Of a DNA stretch of 39,464 bases, positions 8,592-17,366 are shown piece by piece. The translations under genes and the position numbers were made by a program. The notes beneath the pieces were generated by a model. The model saw only the letters and a program-made list of their open reading frames with translations. It was not told the DNA's origin and did not search any database. The stretch's first letter is position 1, and each line of letters begins with the position of its first letter. This DNA is from Colivivens sp963626085 (lineage in GTDB: Bacteria; Bacteroidota; Bacteroidia; Bacteroidales; Bacteroidaceae): NCBI GenBank assembly GCA_963626085.1, contig CAVFVJ010000017.1:1-39464 (forward strand). The letters run 5' to 3'.

Positions 8592-10649
8592 TTAATGCCT
8601 TTCTTTCACTAATTCGCTCAGTTTGGAGTTGTACGTCTCATTGTCCGTTAACTCTTCCAACGTGAGATGCATGCGGTAACGCCAGTAGTGGCGTGGGTTG
8701 GCAGGAATGTTAATCCGTTCGTCCGCACTGTTGGGGTAGCGCAGGGTCTCATCGATGGCAAGCCAGTCCTGTAGCGTGAGTATGCAAAGTGTTGACGGAC
8801 AGTGCAGGTGTCTCCGTATAATCTCCTCGCAAAGCCATCCTGGCGCTTGTTCCGGGGCTTCTCCTGGTATCTGTAGACAATTATTGTAGTAACGCTGTGC
8901 TCTGTTGTGGTCTTCTTCCCACCAACCGCGTAGAGTAGGGGTGTCGTGTGATGAGATGGTGCAGACGGACAACTGCGGGTAGTCGGAGAGAACCCCAAAC
9001 TCGTGTCCCATGGACTTAGGCATACTCTGTATTTCGAGGCTCAGTATCCCCAATTGGCGCATCACCCATGGGACGCATTCGGGAATCATCCCAAGGTCTT
9101 CCCCACAGGCAATCATCTGGTTGGAGTAAGTGAGGCTCGGTAGTTTCTTCATTGCCTCCTCATACCAGAAATGGGTGTGTCGGTGGTAGAAGAAATCCTC
9201 ATAGAGACAGTCGAACGCATGTCTCTGCCCTTCGTCAAGCGTCATGTACGACTGTTCTCTCTTGGCGGAGATACGTATGTGAAAGCGTGTAGGGTCTTTG
9301 GGGTCTCTCAGATACATGTCCTCGATGAACGGAATACCCCTGTCTGTAATTTCTTGCTGGCTCAGCGGCAGTGCAGGCGAAAAGTGACCCATAAGTCCGC
9401 TCTTACATGGTGATGGGATTTCCCATATCCTAAAGAAACCGAGTATATGGTCGATGCGGTAGGCGGAGAAGTATTCACCCATCTTGGTCATGCGTTGCCT
9501 CCACCACAGGTAGCCGTCACCTGCCATCGCCTCCCAGTTGTATGTGGGGAATCCCCAGTTCTGTCCGTCATCGGAGAATGCGTCTGGCGGTGCACCGGTC
9601 TGTTCGTCCATATTGAAATACCAGGGATAGGTCCATGTGTCCACACTGTCGTGACTTACTCCTATCGGGATGTCTCCCTTGAGAATAATATTTTTTTGCC
9701 GTGCGTAGTTGCCTGCTTCAAGCAATTGTACGTGTAGGTTGTACTGCATGTAACAGTAGAAGTCCATCTCTTGTCTGGCACTGTCTGACAGGCGGTCGAT
9801 GTCTTGCTCGTTGTAGTGGTTGTATCCGTGCCACCTTGTGAAGTCAGCTGTGCCGTGGAAGTCTCGCAGGTATGAGAATGCTGCATATGGTTTCAGCCAA
9901 TAGGAGTTCTTCTCTTGGAAATGTCTGAATGAATCCGACTGCATGACGGCTTGCCCATCTTGGTCGAACAACTTTCGGATATACGACCGTTTTAGCTTAT
10001 TGACAGCCTCATAGTCTACCGTCGGCAGTTCGTTGAGTTGCCTCCTCTGTTCCTCGAACTCTGCCATCGCGTTTTCGTCTGCCAGCCTTCCCAACTGACG
10101 CAAGTCGGTATACATCGGATGAAGGGCGAATACTGAGATTGCGTTATAAGGGTATGAATCCATCCAAGTGTGGGAGTTTGTTGTGTCATTGACAGGTAGA
10201 ATCTGTACAGCTTTCATTCCTGTACGCTCTGCCCAGTCAATCAGCCGCTTGAGGTCTCCGAAATCTCCAACACCGGCACTGCCTTCGCTCTTCAACGAAA
10301 ATACCGGAACAGCCACTCCTGCAATTCGTTTAGGTTCCTGCCACATGTCGTGTTGGTCATACTCTTTCCTGTCGTGTTCTGTGAACAGTATATGTGGCAT
10401 CACTCCCGTTTCCACTCTCTTGCTTTGTCCGTTCTGCCGCACGTGGTAGCGGTATGTCACCACACTGCCTGTGTAGTATTTCAACTGTGTGGCTCCGTTC
10501 CATATTATTCCGTCGGAAGTGCCCAGTGGGATCTCTACAGGCTCGTTCCCGTCTTGAGAGAGACTGACGTGCAGTGATTCGCCCCATTGTGTCCGGTATT
10601 CTATGCTGAACCTGATGATTATGCTTTCTTCTGTATTGTTTGTGTCCAT
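8592..10649 (-). CDS. malQ: 4-alpha-glucanotransferase (GH77), DPE2-like
   Basis: Amylomaltase transfers glucan units between maltodextrins in the cytoplasm. Residues ~10-95 look like one CBM20-type starch-binding module, then the GH77 domain begins (SLKSEGSAGVGDFGDL, 118-133). The catalytic residues are present: nucleophile Asp400 (YRIDH), acid/base Glu517 (GEDLG) and Asp569 (SSHDTPTLRGWW). The segment between Asp400 and Glu517 is long, as in plant DPE2-type enzymes. I start at the ATG at 10649; the open frame continues 7 codons to a TTG. The product is 685 residues, shorter than the ~890-residue Bacteroides homologues I recall, which carry two CBM20 modules. It heads an operon with the S9 peptidase. 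Confidence 0.92.
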   Translation of the reverse strand: MDTNNTEESIIIRFSIEYRTQWGESLHVSLSQDGNEPVEIPLGTSDGIIWNGATQLKYYTGSVVTYRYHVRQNGQSKRVETGVMPHILFTEHDRKEYDQHDMWQEPKRIAGVAVPVFSLKSEGSAGVGDFGDLKRLIDWAERTGMKAVQILPVNDTTNSHTWMDSYPYNAISVFALHPMYTDLRQLGRLADENAMAEFEEQRRQLNELPTVDYEAVNKLKRSYIRKLFDQDGQAVMQSDSFRHFQEKNSYWLKPYAAFSYLRDFHGTADFTRWHGYNHYNEQDIDRLSDSARQEMDFYCYMQYNLHVQLLEAGNYARQKNIILKGDIPIGVSHDSVDTWTYPWYFNMDEQTGAPPDAFSDDGQNWGFPTYNWEAMAGDGYLWWRQRMTKMGEYFSAYRIDHILGFFRIWEIPSPCKSGLMGHFSPALPLSQQEITDRGIPFIEDMYLRDPKDPTRFHIRISAKREQSYMTLDEGQRHAFDCLYEDFFYHRHTHFWYEEAMKKLPSLTYSNQMIACGEDLGMIPECVPWVMRQLGILSLEIQSMPKSMGHEFGVLSDYPQLSVCTISSHDTPTLRGWWEEDHNRAQRYYNNCLQIPGEAPEQAPGWLCEEIIRRHLHCPSTLCILTLQDWLAIDETLRYPNSADERINIPANPRHYWRYRMHLTLEELTDNETYNSKLSELVKERH

Positions 10650-10719
10650 AATATATGTTACGTTTGTCAAAGTGGCGCGTCCCTACTGTCTGGAGATGTC
10701 CTCTTGCCACTGTTACATG

Positions 10720-10727
10720 CAAAGTTA
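10720..10727 (-). promoter_or_regulatory. -7 box of the malQ operon
   Basis: TAACTTTG on the minus strand matches the -7 consensus and predicts a leader of about 65 nt before malQ. No clear -33 TTTG is seen. Confidence 0.5.
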
Positions 10728-10830
10728 TACAATTCCAGCTAATCGACGGTAATTGTAATGCCGTTTTTGATGTTTACAGGTGATTATTCCTATAAACGCT
10801 GGTGAAATGTCGATTTAGTATGTAAATAGG

Positions 10831-10860
10831 TTGTCTGCTGCATTTTTTTTCTTACCTTTG
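10831..10860 (+). promoter_or_regulatory. Promoter of recJ
   Basis: TACCTTTG at 10853-10860 with GTTG (TTG at 10831-10833) 19 nt upstream gives a good Bacteroidetes promoter. Transcription should start near 10866, giving a leader of roughly 80 nt before recJ. The rest of the 298-nt gap between malQ and recJ holds the malQ -7 box and nothing else I recognise. Confidence 0.6.
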
Positions 10861-10886
10861 AATGCCGAAATATGGCATGGCTCTTT

Positions 10887-10914
10887 GGGCGTTTGTCAGA
10901 AGACATTCACGCCC
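10887..10914 (+). other. Hairpin in the recJ leader
   Basis: GGGCGT (10887-10892) pairs with ACGCCC (10909-10914) and, inside it, TGTC (10894-10897) pairs with GACA (10902-10905) around an AGAA tetraloop. It lies in the predicted 5' untranslated region. No T-tract follows, so it is not an obvious terminator; the role is unknown. Confidence 0.45.
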
Positions 10915-10947
10915 CACTAGACTAGTTAATAAAAACATAATATATAA

Positions 10948-12729
10948 ATGAACTACAAATGGAATTACGAACCTCTAACTCCACAACTGGAAACTGCCGC
11001 ACAGGAACTGGCGGGTAAGTTAAGTGTCAGTCCTGTCTTGTGCAGACTCCTTATCAGAAGGGGCATCACTACGGAAGAAGATGCGCGTCGTTTTTTTCGC
11101 CCACAGCTCCATGACTTGTACGATCCATTCCTTATGACGGACATGGATTTGGCCGTGGAACGTCTAAATATGGCGATAGGCAGGAAGGAACGTATAATGG
11201 TCTATGGAGACTATGACGTGGATGGCTGTACAGCTGTAGCTTTGGTCTACAAGTTCCTGCAGCAGTACTACTCCAATATCGACTATTATATCCCGGACAG
11301 ATATGACGAGGGTTATGGCGTTTCAAAACAAGGAATTGACTATGCCTGTGAGACAGGGGTGAAATTGATAATCATCCTTGATTGTGGTATAAAGGCGGTC
11401 GAGGAGATTGCTTATGCTAAATCAAAGGGCATCGATTTTATCATCTGCGACCATCATGTGCCTGATGATGTGCTGCCCCCAGCTGTGGCTATACTCAATG
11501 CTAAGCGAAAGGATGCCACCTACCCATACAAAGACCTTTCTGGTTGTGGTGTAGGGTTTAAGTTGATGCAGGCTTTTGCACTGAGCAATGGTATTGCTTT
11601 TAGTAAGTTGTTGCCACTTCTCGATCTTGTGGCTGTGAGCATCGCAGCCGATATAGTGCCGATAATGGGAGAGAACCGCATTCTCGCCTGTCATGGACTT
11701 AAGAGGCTTAACAGCAATCCGTGTACGGGGCTGAAAGCGATAATTGATATCTGCGGACTGACAGGACGCAGTATCTACATGTCTGACATCATCTTCAAGA
11801 TAGGACCGAGAATCAATGCGTCAGGTAGAATGCAGAACGGTATGGAGTCGGTGCGGCTGCTGGTGGAGAACGACTACGACAAGGCGAAGGAAATTGCCGA
11901 GCAGATTGACCGGTACAATGCGGAGCGCAAGGAACTGGACAAGAAAATGACAGAGGAAGCAAGCCGGATTGTGGAGACTATGGATAGCCAGAAACATGGG
12001 AATGCCATAGTCATCTATAATGCAGACTGGCATAAGGGAGTCATAGGGATAGTTGCCTCACGCCTTACGGAGCTGTACTACCGTCCAGCAGTAGTGCTTA
12101 CCAAGTCGGGCGATGAACTGACTGGCTCAGCCCGCAGTGTTGCTGGTTTTGATGTATACAAGGCTGTGGAAAGTTGCCGAGATATATTGCTTAACTTCGG
12201 AGGTCATCCGTATGCGGCTGGAATGTCGCTCAAGGAGGAGCATCTGGAGGAACTGAAGACCCGTTTTTGTGAGTATGTGGACCATAATATCAACCCGGAA
12301 GACACCAAGCCAACATTGAGTATCGATGCGATAATCAATTTCAAGGAAATAACCAACAGGTTCGCCGGCGACCTCAAGAAATTCCGCCCTTTCGGGCCGG
12401 ACAACCCCAAGCCGAGGTTTTGCACCAGTCAGGTGTATGATTACGGAACGAGTAAGGTGGTGGGACGTGAGCAGGAACATATCAAGCTTGAACTGGTGGA
12501 CAATAAGTCGAGCAACGTGATGAATGGCATTGCTTTTGGACAAAGTTCGGAAGCACGTTACATCAAGACCAAACGTTCATTCGATATCGTGTACACCATT
12601 GAGGAGAATACCTACAAACATGGTGAGGTACAGTTGCTGATTGAGGATATAAAGACTACAGAGGATATACAGACAAAGGGACAGACGGATGACTTATCTG
12701 GAGATTCTAAAGGAAAACTGGGGGTATGA
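10948..12729 (+). CDS. recJ: Single-stranded-DNA-specific 5'-3' exonuclease RecJ
   Basis: RecJ degrades single-stranded DNA 5' to 3' in RecF-pathway recombination, mismatch repair and base excision repair. The 593-residue length fits the family. The DHH phosphoesterase core shows motif I DYDVDG (88-93), Asp145 (LDCG), the metal-binding DHH (168-170), and the DHHA1 motif GGHPYAAG with His420. An OB-like domain follows (~455-560). The last 41 nt overlap recQ, so the two repair genes are translationally coupled; RecJ and RecQ act together in resecting ends and processing stalled forks. The C-terminal 20 residues are polar and lie in the overlap. A promoter and a structured leader precede it. Confidence 0.97.
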   Translation: MNYKWNYEPLTPQLETAAQELAGKLSVSPVLCRLLIRRGITTEEDARRFFRPQLHDLYDPFLMTDMDLAVERLNMAIGRKERIMVYGDYDVDGCTAVALVYKFLQQYYSNIDYYIPDRYDEGYGVSKQGIDYACETGVKLIIILDCGIKAVEEIAYAKSKGIDFIICDHHVPDDVLPPAVAILNAKRKDATYPYKDLSGCGVGFKLMQAFALSNGIAFSKLLPLLDLVAVSIAADIVPIMGENRILACHGLKRLNSNPCTGLKAIIDICGLTGRSIYMSDIIFKIGPRINASGRMQNGMESVRLLVENDYDKAKEIAEQIDRYNAERKELDKKMTEEASRIVETMDSQKHGNAIVIYNADWHKGVIGIVASRLTELYYRPAVVLTKSGDELTGSARSVAGFDVYKAVESCRDILLNFGGHPYAAGMSLKEEHLEELKTRFCEYVDHNINPEDTKPTLSIDAIINFKEITNRFAGDLKKFRPFGPDNPKPRFCTSQVYDYGTSKVVGREQEHIKLELVDNKSSNVMNGIAFGQSSEARYIKTKRSFDIVYTIEENTYKHGEVQLLIEDIKTTEDIQTKGQTDDLSGDSKGKLGV

Positions 12730-14593
12730 CTCCTTCCGTGGAATACAGGAGGAGATTATAACCAGCGTCGGGGAAGGCAAGGACACCCTGGGACTTATGC
12801 CTACAGGTGGTGGCAAGTCAATCTGCTTCCAAGTGCCGACACTGGCAATGGACGGACTGAACATCGTGGTCACTCCTCTAATCTCTCTGATGAAGGATCA
12901 GGTGAGCCATCTGAAGATGAAAGGTGTCAAGGCGGAGGCAGTCTACTCGGGTATGTCGCGTGACGATATAGACCGTGTGCTCGACAACTGTATCTATGGA
13001 AACTACAAGTTCCTTTACATCTCGCCCGAGCGGTTGGGTACTGAGTTGTTCCGTGAGAAACTCATCCATTTCAGGAAAGTGTGCATGATAACGGTAGACG
13101 AGGCCCATTGCGTGTCGCAGTGGGGTTACGATTTCCGCCCGTCCTACATGAAGATAGCAGAGGTGCGACACCTTATCCCTTATGATGTGCCTGTACTGGC
13201 ACTTACAGCCACAGCCACTCCACGGGTTGTGAGCGACATACAGGACAAACTGGAATTCAAGGAGCACAACGTGTTTTCCATGAGTTTCGAGAGGAAAAAC
13301 CTCGCATATATAGTGAGAGAAACCAGTGACAAGACGGCAGATATGCTGCATATACTGAAGACGATGACTGAAGGTAGTGCTATCGTGTACACTCGTAGTC
13401 GCCGACTTACTCATGAAATCGCACAGTGGCTGAATGGACAGGGGATAACTGCCGACAACTACCATGCTGGACTGACCAATGCGGAGAAAGACCTTAGACA
13501 GGTTAACTGGACAAAAGGGCGCAACCGTGTGATGGTTGCCACGAACGCTTTCGGAATGGGTATCGACAAGGCTGACGTGAGACTGGTCATACACTATAAT
13601 GTGCCTGACTCCGTAGAGGCGTATTTTCAGGAGGCAGGACGTGCAGGACGCGACGGACTGAAAGCCTATGCCGTACTGCTGTTCAACCAAAGGGATCCGC
13701 AGATACTACGTAAAAGAGTGCCTGAGACCTACCCGGAGCCTGATTATATACGACAGACATATGAAGACCTGTGCCATTTCCTTCAGGTCGGTATGGGGGA
13801 GGGCTACGGACGCACGTTCGACTTCAGCATGAGAAAGTTTTGTCCTTACTTCGGCCATTTTGCCAATACGGCTACTAATGCGTTGCGGTTGCTCAATAAC
13901 GCCGGGTACATCGAGTATGAGGAAGACAATGACTTCAAGTCACAACTGCGATTCATCATACATAAGGAAGGCCTCTACCGACTCAACCACAATGAGAGGA
14001 ATGTTGACGATGTCATCAAGGTGCTGCTGCGCAGTTATACAGGACTGTTTGCTGACTTCGAGTATATAGACGAGTCGTATATCGCACAGCGTACCGGCTA
14101 TGATGCGGAGACTGTCTACAATATACTGAAGGAACTGAGCAGCCGTCGCATCATCGACTATATCCCGCGCAGGAATACTCCGACGGTGAAGTTCTGCGTG
14201 CCGAGGGTGGAGAAAGAGAAGGTGAGACTGTCGGAGGAGGTGTATGACAACAGGAAAGCGGACTTTGCTAAACGTATAGAGGGGGTCATTGACTATGCGT
14301 CGAACCGTAAGGTATGCCGTAGTCGTCTGCTGTTGCGTTACTTCGGTCAGACGGAGTCGGTCGACTGTGGTCAGTGTGACGTTTGTGTGGGCAGAAAGAA
14401 AAGTGAGAACGAAAGCAAACGGACGGAACAATATGTACGGACGATACTTGAAATACTTGCTGATAGGGAACCGCATGCCATGGATGAACTGGCAGCAGCG
14501 GTGACAAATAAAGAATTACTTAAAAACACGCTTCGCATGATGCTTCAAGAGGAGCAGGTCATTGCAGACGGAGATAAAATAAAGAGAAAGTAA
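12689..14593 (+). CDS. recQ: ATP-dependent DNA helicase RecQ
   Basis: RecQ unwinds DNA 3' to 5' and supplies single strands for RecJ. At 634 residues it has Walker A TGGGKS (39-44), DEAH (137-140), the aromatic-rich loop HCVSQWGYDFRPSY just after, and motif VI QEAGRAGRDG. The zinc-binding cysteines Cys543, Cys560, Cys563 and Cys566 are intact, followed by a short winged-helix-like tail. No HRDC domain is evident at the C-terminus, although the final ~60 residues (VRTILEILADREPHAMDELA onward) form another small helical domain. The ATG lies inside recJ and is supported by the helicase-like N-terminus YLEILKENWGYDSFRGIQ. The next gene begins 1 nt after its stop. Confidence 0.97.
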   Translation: MTYLEILKENWGYDSFRGIQEEIITSVGEGKDTLGLMPTGGGKSICFQVPTLAMDGLNIVVTPLISLMKDQVSHLKMKGVKAEAVYSGMSRDDIDRVLDNCIYGNYKFLYISPERLGTELFREKLIHFRKVCMITVDEAHCVSQWGYDFRPSYMKIAEVRHLIPYDVPVLALTATATPRVVSDIQDKLEFKEHNVFSMSFERKNLAYIVRETSDKTADMLHILKTMTEGSAIVYTRSRRLTHEIAQWLNGQGITADNYHAGLTNAEKDLRQVNWTKGRNRVMVATNAFGMGIDKADVRLVIHYNVPDSVEAYFQEAGRAGRDGLKAYAVLLFNQRDPQILRKRVPETYPEPDYIRQTYEDLCHFLQVGMGEGYGRTFDFSMRKFCPYFGHFANTATNALRLLNNAGYIEYEEDNDFKSQLRFIIHKEGLYRLNHNERNVDDVIKVLLRSYTGLFADFEYIDESYIAQRTGYDAETVYNILKELSSRRIIDYIPRRNTPTVKFCVPRVEKEKVRLSEEVYDNRKADFAKRIEGVIDYASNRKVCRSRLLLRYFGQTESVDCGQCDVCVGRKKSENESKRTEQYVRTILEILADREPHAMDELAAAVTNKELLKNTLRMMLQEEQVIADGDKIKRK

Positions 14594-14594
14594 T

Positions 14595-15467
14595 ATGGGA
14601 TTTTTCAAGACTTTATTCACGGGAAAAGAAGAAACCGACGAGGAAAGACAGGAACAGAAGAAGGAGAATGACTTCGATGTGTTCAAGTACGATGGAGTGA
14701 AGGCAATGCGTATCGGGAAGACAGACTACGCCATTGCCTGCTTCGAGCGTGCACTGGAACTAAAGGATGATGCGGAAACTCACCGTTTCTATGCCAATGC
14801 CTTATTGCAGAAGAATGATCTTGACGCTGCTGTAGGGCAACTTGAGGCGGTGAAGGATATGGAACCGGACAATATGGAGACTCTGCTTGCCTTGGCTGAA
14901 CTGTATTTCCAGACCGAGGCGTACGATAAACTTGAGGAGACATGCCAACGGGCTATGGAAATAGACCCGTCACTTGCTATGCCTCATCTGCTTCTTGCGA
15001 AGATGCATGATGCACAAAAGGATTATATCAATGCTATTGCACAACTCACTCAGGCTATAGCCCTAAAGGATGATTTTGCAGAAGCTTATCTCCTGCGTGC
15101 GAAAGTTCTTTTTAGTATGATGCAATACAATGAGGCAGATAAAGACATTGACGTGGTGCTCGGGCAGGATGACAGCAACGATGATGTCCTTGAGATGAAA
15201 GCGGAGTGCTGTGACGCTTTGGGTAAGAAAGAGGAGGCAAAGACATATTATAACAAGGTCATCCAACTCAACCCCTATCTTACCAAGGCGTATATGCAAC
15301 TCGGTCGTCTGCTTAAGGATGAGGGCAAGACGGAAGAGGCGGCAAAGATTGTAGAGGAGGGCTTGGCTCTGCAACCCGAGGCGTTGAAGGATATCAACGG
15401 CAACTATACAAATATGGAAACCAAGATGCAGGAGACATACGACTCCATCAACCCATTCAAACATTGA
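14595..15467 (+). CDS. Tetratricopeptide repeat protein
   Basis: A 290-residue protein made largely of TPR units: ACFERALELKDD, LAELYFQTEAYDKLEETCQRAMEIDP, AIAQLTQAIALKDDFAEAYLLRAK and later copies show the A-G-Y-A-F-P pattern about every 34 residues from ~35 to 260. TPRs are protein-interaction scaffolds; the partner is not visible. There is no signal peptide, so it is probably cytoplasmic. The first residues (MGFFKTLF followed by a highly charged K/E stretch) could form a short amphipathic helix. It starts 1 nt after recQ, so it is translationally coupled to the repair genes, and it precedes trpS by 41 nt. A specific function cannot be assigned. Confidence 0.88.
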   Translation: MGFFKTLFTGKEETDEERQEQKKENDFDVFKYDGVKAMRIGKTDYAIACFERALELKDDAETHRFYANALLQKNDLDAAVGQLEAVKDMEPDNMETLLALAELYFQTEAYDKLEETCQRAMEIDPSLAMPHLLLAKMHDAQKDYINAIAQLTQAIALKDDFAEAYLLRAKVLFSMMQYNEADKDIDVVLGQDDSNDDVLEMKAECCDALGKKEEAKTYYNKVIQLNPYLTKAYMQLGRLLKDEGKTEEAAKIVEEGLALQPEALKDINGNYTNMETKMQETYDSINPFKH

Positions 15468-15508
15468 CAAGATTATATTCATGAATAAAAACAAATAACA
15501 GACAATAA

Positions 15509-16498
15509 ATGGACATAGTATTAAGTGGAATGCGCCCTACGGGTTTCCTGCACCTGGGCAACTATTTCGGAGCGGCAAGGAGCTTCGTGAAAATGCAGGA
15601 TGAGTACAACTGTTTCTTCTTCATAGCCGACTGGCATTCACTTACCACGCACCCGAAGCCGGAAGACATCCAGCAGAGTGCGCGTACCATACTCGCTGAG
15701 TATCTCGCATGTGGAATCGATCCAGACAAGGCAACTATCTACATACAGAGTGATGTACCGGAGACCTTGGAACTGTACTTGTATCTGAATATGAATTGTT
15801 ATCTTGGTGAACTGGAACGCGTGACTACCTTCAAGGAAAAGGCGCGCCAACAGCCGGACAACGTGAACGCCGGACTCCTTACTTACCCGACACTCATGGC
15901 TGCGGATATCCTGCAGCACCGTGCCGCATGGGTACCTGTCGGTAAGGACCAGGAACAGAACATGGAGATGGCACGCAAGTGCGCACGCCGTTTCAATAAT
16001 ATCTATGGGGTGGAGTTCTTCCCTGAACCGAAGAACTTCTATTTCGGCAATCATGCCATCAAGGTACCGGGACTCGACGGGTCGGGCAAGATGGGAAAGA
16101 GCAACGGTAACTGTATATACTTACATGATGACGACAAGACCATTAGCAAGAAAGTAATGAAGGCTGTGACAGACAGTGGACCTACAGAACCTAACAGCGA
16201 GAAACCGGAGGTCATACAGAATCTCTTCACATTCCTCGACATTGTGTCAACCAAGGATACGTATGACTATTTCAACGAGAAGTGGAATGACTGTTCAATC
16301 CGCTATGGGGACTTGAAGAAACAGATTGCTGAAGACCTTATAAAGACTGTCGCACCTATTCGTGAGCGTATTCTTGAGATTTCAAGTGACAAGGATAGAC
16401 TCGAACGTATAGCACGCCAAGGTGCGGAGAAGGCTCGTGAGAGTTCGGGCAACACTCTCCGTGAGGTTCGTAAGATCATCGGCTTCAAGGTTTATTAG
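15509..16498 (+). CDS. trpS: Tryptophan--tRNA ligase
   Basis: TrpRS charges tRNA-Trp. The 329 residues match the normal bacterial length. The class I HIGH motif appears as HLGN (15-18) in the GMRPTGFLHLGNYFGA segment, and the KMSKS loop as KMGKS (194-198). The central KDQEQNMEMAR and YPTLMAADILQHRA segments are typical of the tryptophan-binding site. It is the last gene of the recJ-recQ-TPR-trpS run and is followed by a terminator-like hairpin. The KMGKS variant is common in this family and not a defect. Confidence 0.97.
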   Translation: MDIVLSGMRPTGFLHLGNYFGAARSFVKMQDEYNCFFFIADWHSLTTHPKPEDIQQSARTILAEYLACGIDPDKATIYIQSDVPETLELYLYLNMNCYLGELERVTTFKEKARQQPDNVNAGLLTYPTLMAADILQHRAAWVPVGKDQEQNMEMARKCARRFNNIYGVEFFPEPKNFYFGNHAIKVPGLDGSGKMGKSNGNCIYLHDDDKTISKKVMKAVTDSGPTEPNSEKPEVIQNLFTFLDIVSTKDTYDYFNEKWNDCSIRYGDLKKQIAEDLIKTVAPIRERILEISSDKDRLERIARQGAEKARESSGNTLREVRKIIGFKVY

Positions 16499-16534
16499 TG
16501 GATGACTACATGTAGCGTCACAAGAAATCATCTC

Positions 16535-16571
16535 AAAGGTTGGATGTCCATTCATGTGGCATCCAGCCTTT
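16535..16571 (+). terminator. Terminator-like hairpin after trpS
   Basis: AAAGGTTGGATG (16535-16546) pairs with CATCCAGCCTTT (16560-16571), a 12-bp stem with one G-T pair and a 13-nt loop. Only a short T-run is built into the 3' arm. It lies 36 nt after the trpS stop and before the kinase gene. Confidence 0.65.
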
Positions 16572-16634
16572 GTGTGATGAATGTGTCAGGGACAGTGGAC
16601 TGTTATAGATTGGAAACTATGGATTGAGAATATT

Positions 16635-17366
16635 ATGTGGACAAACAACAATCTGTACCTTATAAATCCCAAATACAGGATGTACGAGTCTTTAGTGCGT
16701 TCGTTGCCGGACAGGTTCGACCAGTCAGGACAGTTGGTCTACAACTCACGCAACCAGGTGCGTCTGTTTGACGCTCCCGATGGGCAGACTCTTGTCGTCA
16801 AGAGGTTTAAGGTGCCTATGCTGCATCAGAGGATAGATTATACATTCATCCGTCCCAGTAAGGCAAAACGTGCCTATACGTTTGCCATGCGGCTCGTGGA
16901 CCTCGGAATCAGCACGCCCGACCCGATAGCCTGTATTGAGACCCATCGGCATGGACTGTTCTATTTTGGCTATTTCGTCTCCACTTACTGTCCCGACCCT
17001 GACGTCCGTTTCCTCCGTGATGACTATGAGGGACATGATGATTTGATTGATGCCATAGCACAGTTTATTGCAGATATGCATGAGAAAGGCTTCGTCCATG
17101 GCGACGTGAACCTGAGCAATTTCCTTTACAGGAAGGAGGATGGCGGCTACCACCTGACGACCATAGACATCAATCGTTCACATTTTTATAAACATCCATC
17201 TGTCAGACGGTGTCTTGACAGTCTGGTGCGTCTCACGCATGTGCGTCCGCTGTTGAGGAAAATTGTGGTGAGATATGCAGAACTGCGTGGATGGGAGTCT
17301 ACGACTTGCTATGACTATGTGGAACGCAAGCTCTCCAGATTTGAACGTTTGCGCAGCCACACGTAA
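16635..17366 (+). CDS. Lipopolysaccharide kinase (Kdo/WaaP) family protein
   Basis: A small protein-kinase-fold enzyme, 243 residues from the preferred ATG at 16635 (an ATG at 16581 in the same frame would add 18 residues). The ATP-binding lysine is in TLVVKRFK, the catalytic loop is HGDVNLSNFL and the metal-binding segment TTIDINR replaces DFG. This set fits the Kdo/WaaP LPS kinase family (PF06293), whose members phosphorylate Kdo or inner-core heptose at the cytoplasmic face before LPS export. In Bacteroidales, phosphorylated Kdo is common in the core, so Kdo kinase is a reasonable guess but unproven. It stands alone between a terminator and the convergent pnuT, whose 3' end it overlaps by 52 nt. 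Confidence 0.85.
   Translation: MWTNNNLYLINPKYRMYESLVRSLPDRFDQSGQLVYNSRNQVRLFDAPDGQTLVVKRFKVPMLHQRIDYTFIRPSKAKRAYTFAMRLVDLGISTPDPIACIETHRHGLFYFGYFVSTYCPDPDVRFLRDDYEGHDDLIDAIAQFIADMHEKGFVHGDVNLSNFLYRKEDGGYHLTTIDINRSHFYKHPSVRRCLDSLVRLTHVRPLLRKIVVRYAELRGWESTTCYDYVERKLSRFERLRSHT

Noticed and set aside
16581..16634. Upstream ATG at 16581 for the LPS kinase
   Set aside because: The extra 18 residues show no family similarity and no promoter or ribosome site favours it; the ATG at 16635 is preferred, though not proven.
16635..17366. Kinase gene as the thiamine kinase partner of PnuT
   Set aside because: It lies on the opposite strand outside the riboswitch operon, and its HGDVNLSNFL and DIN-R motifs fit the LPS kinase family; a thiamine role has no support.
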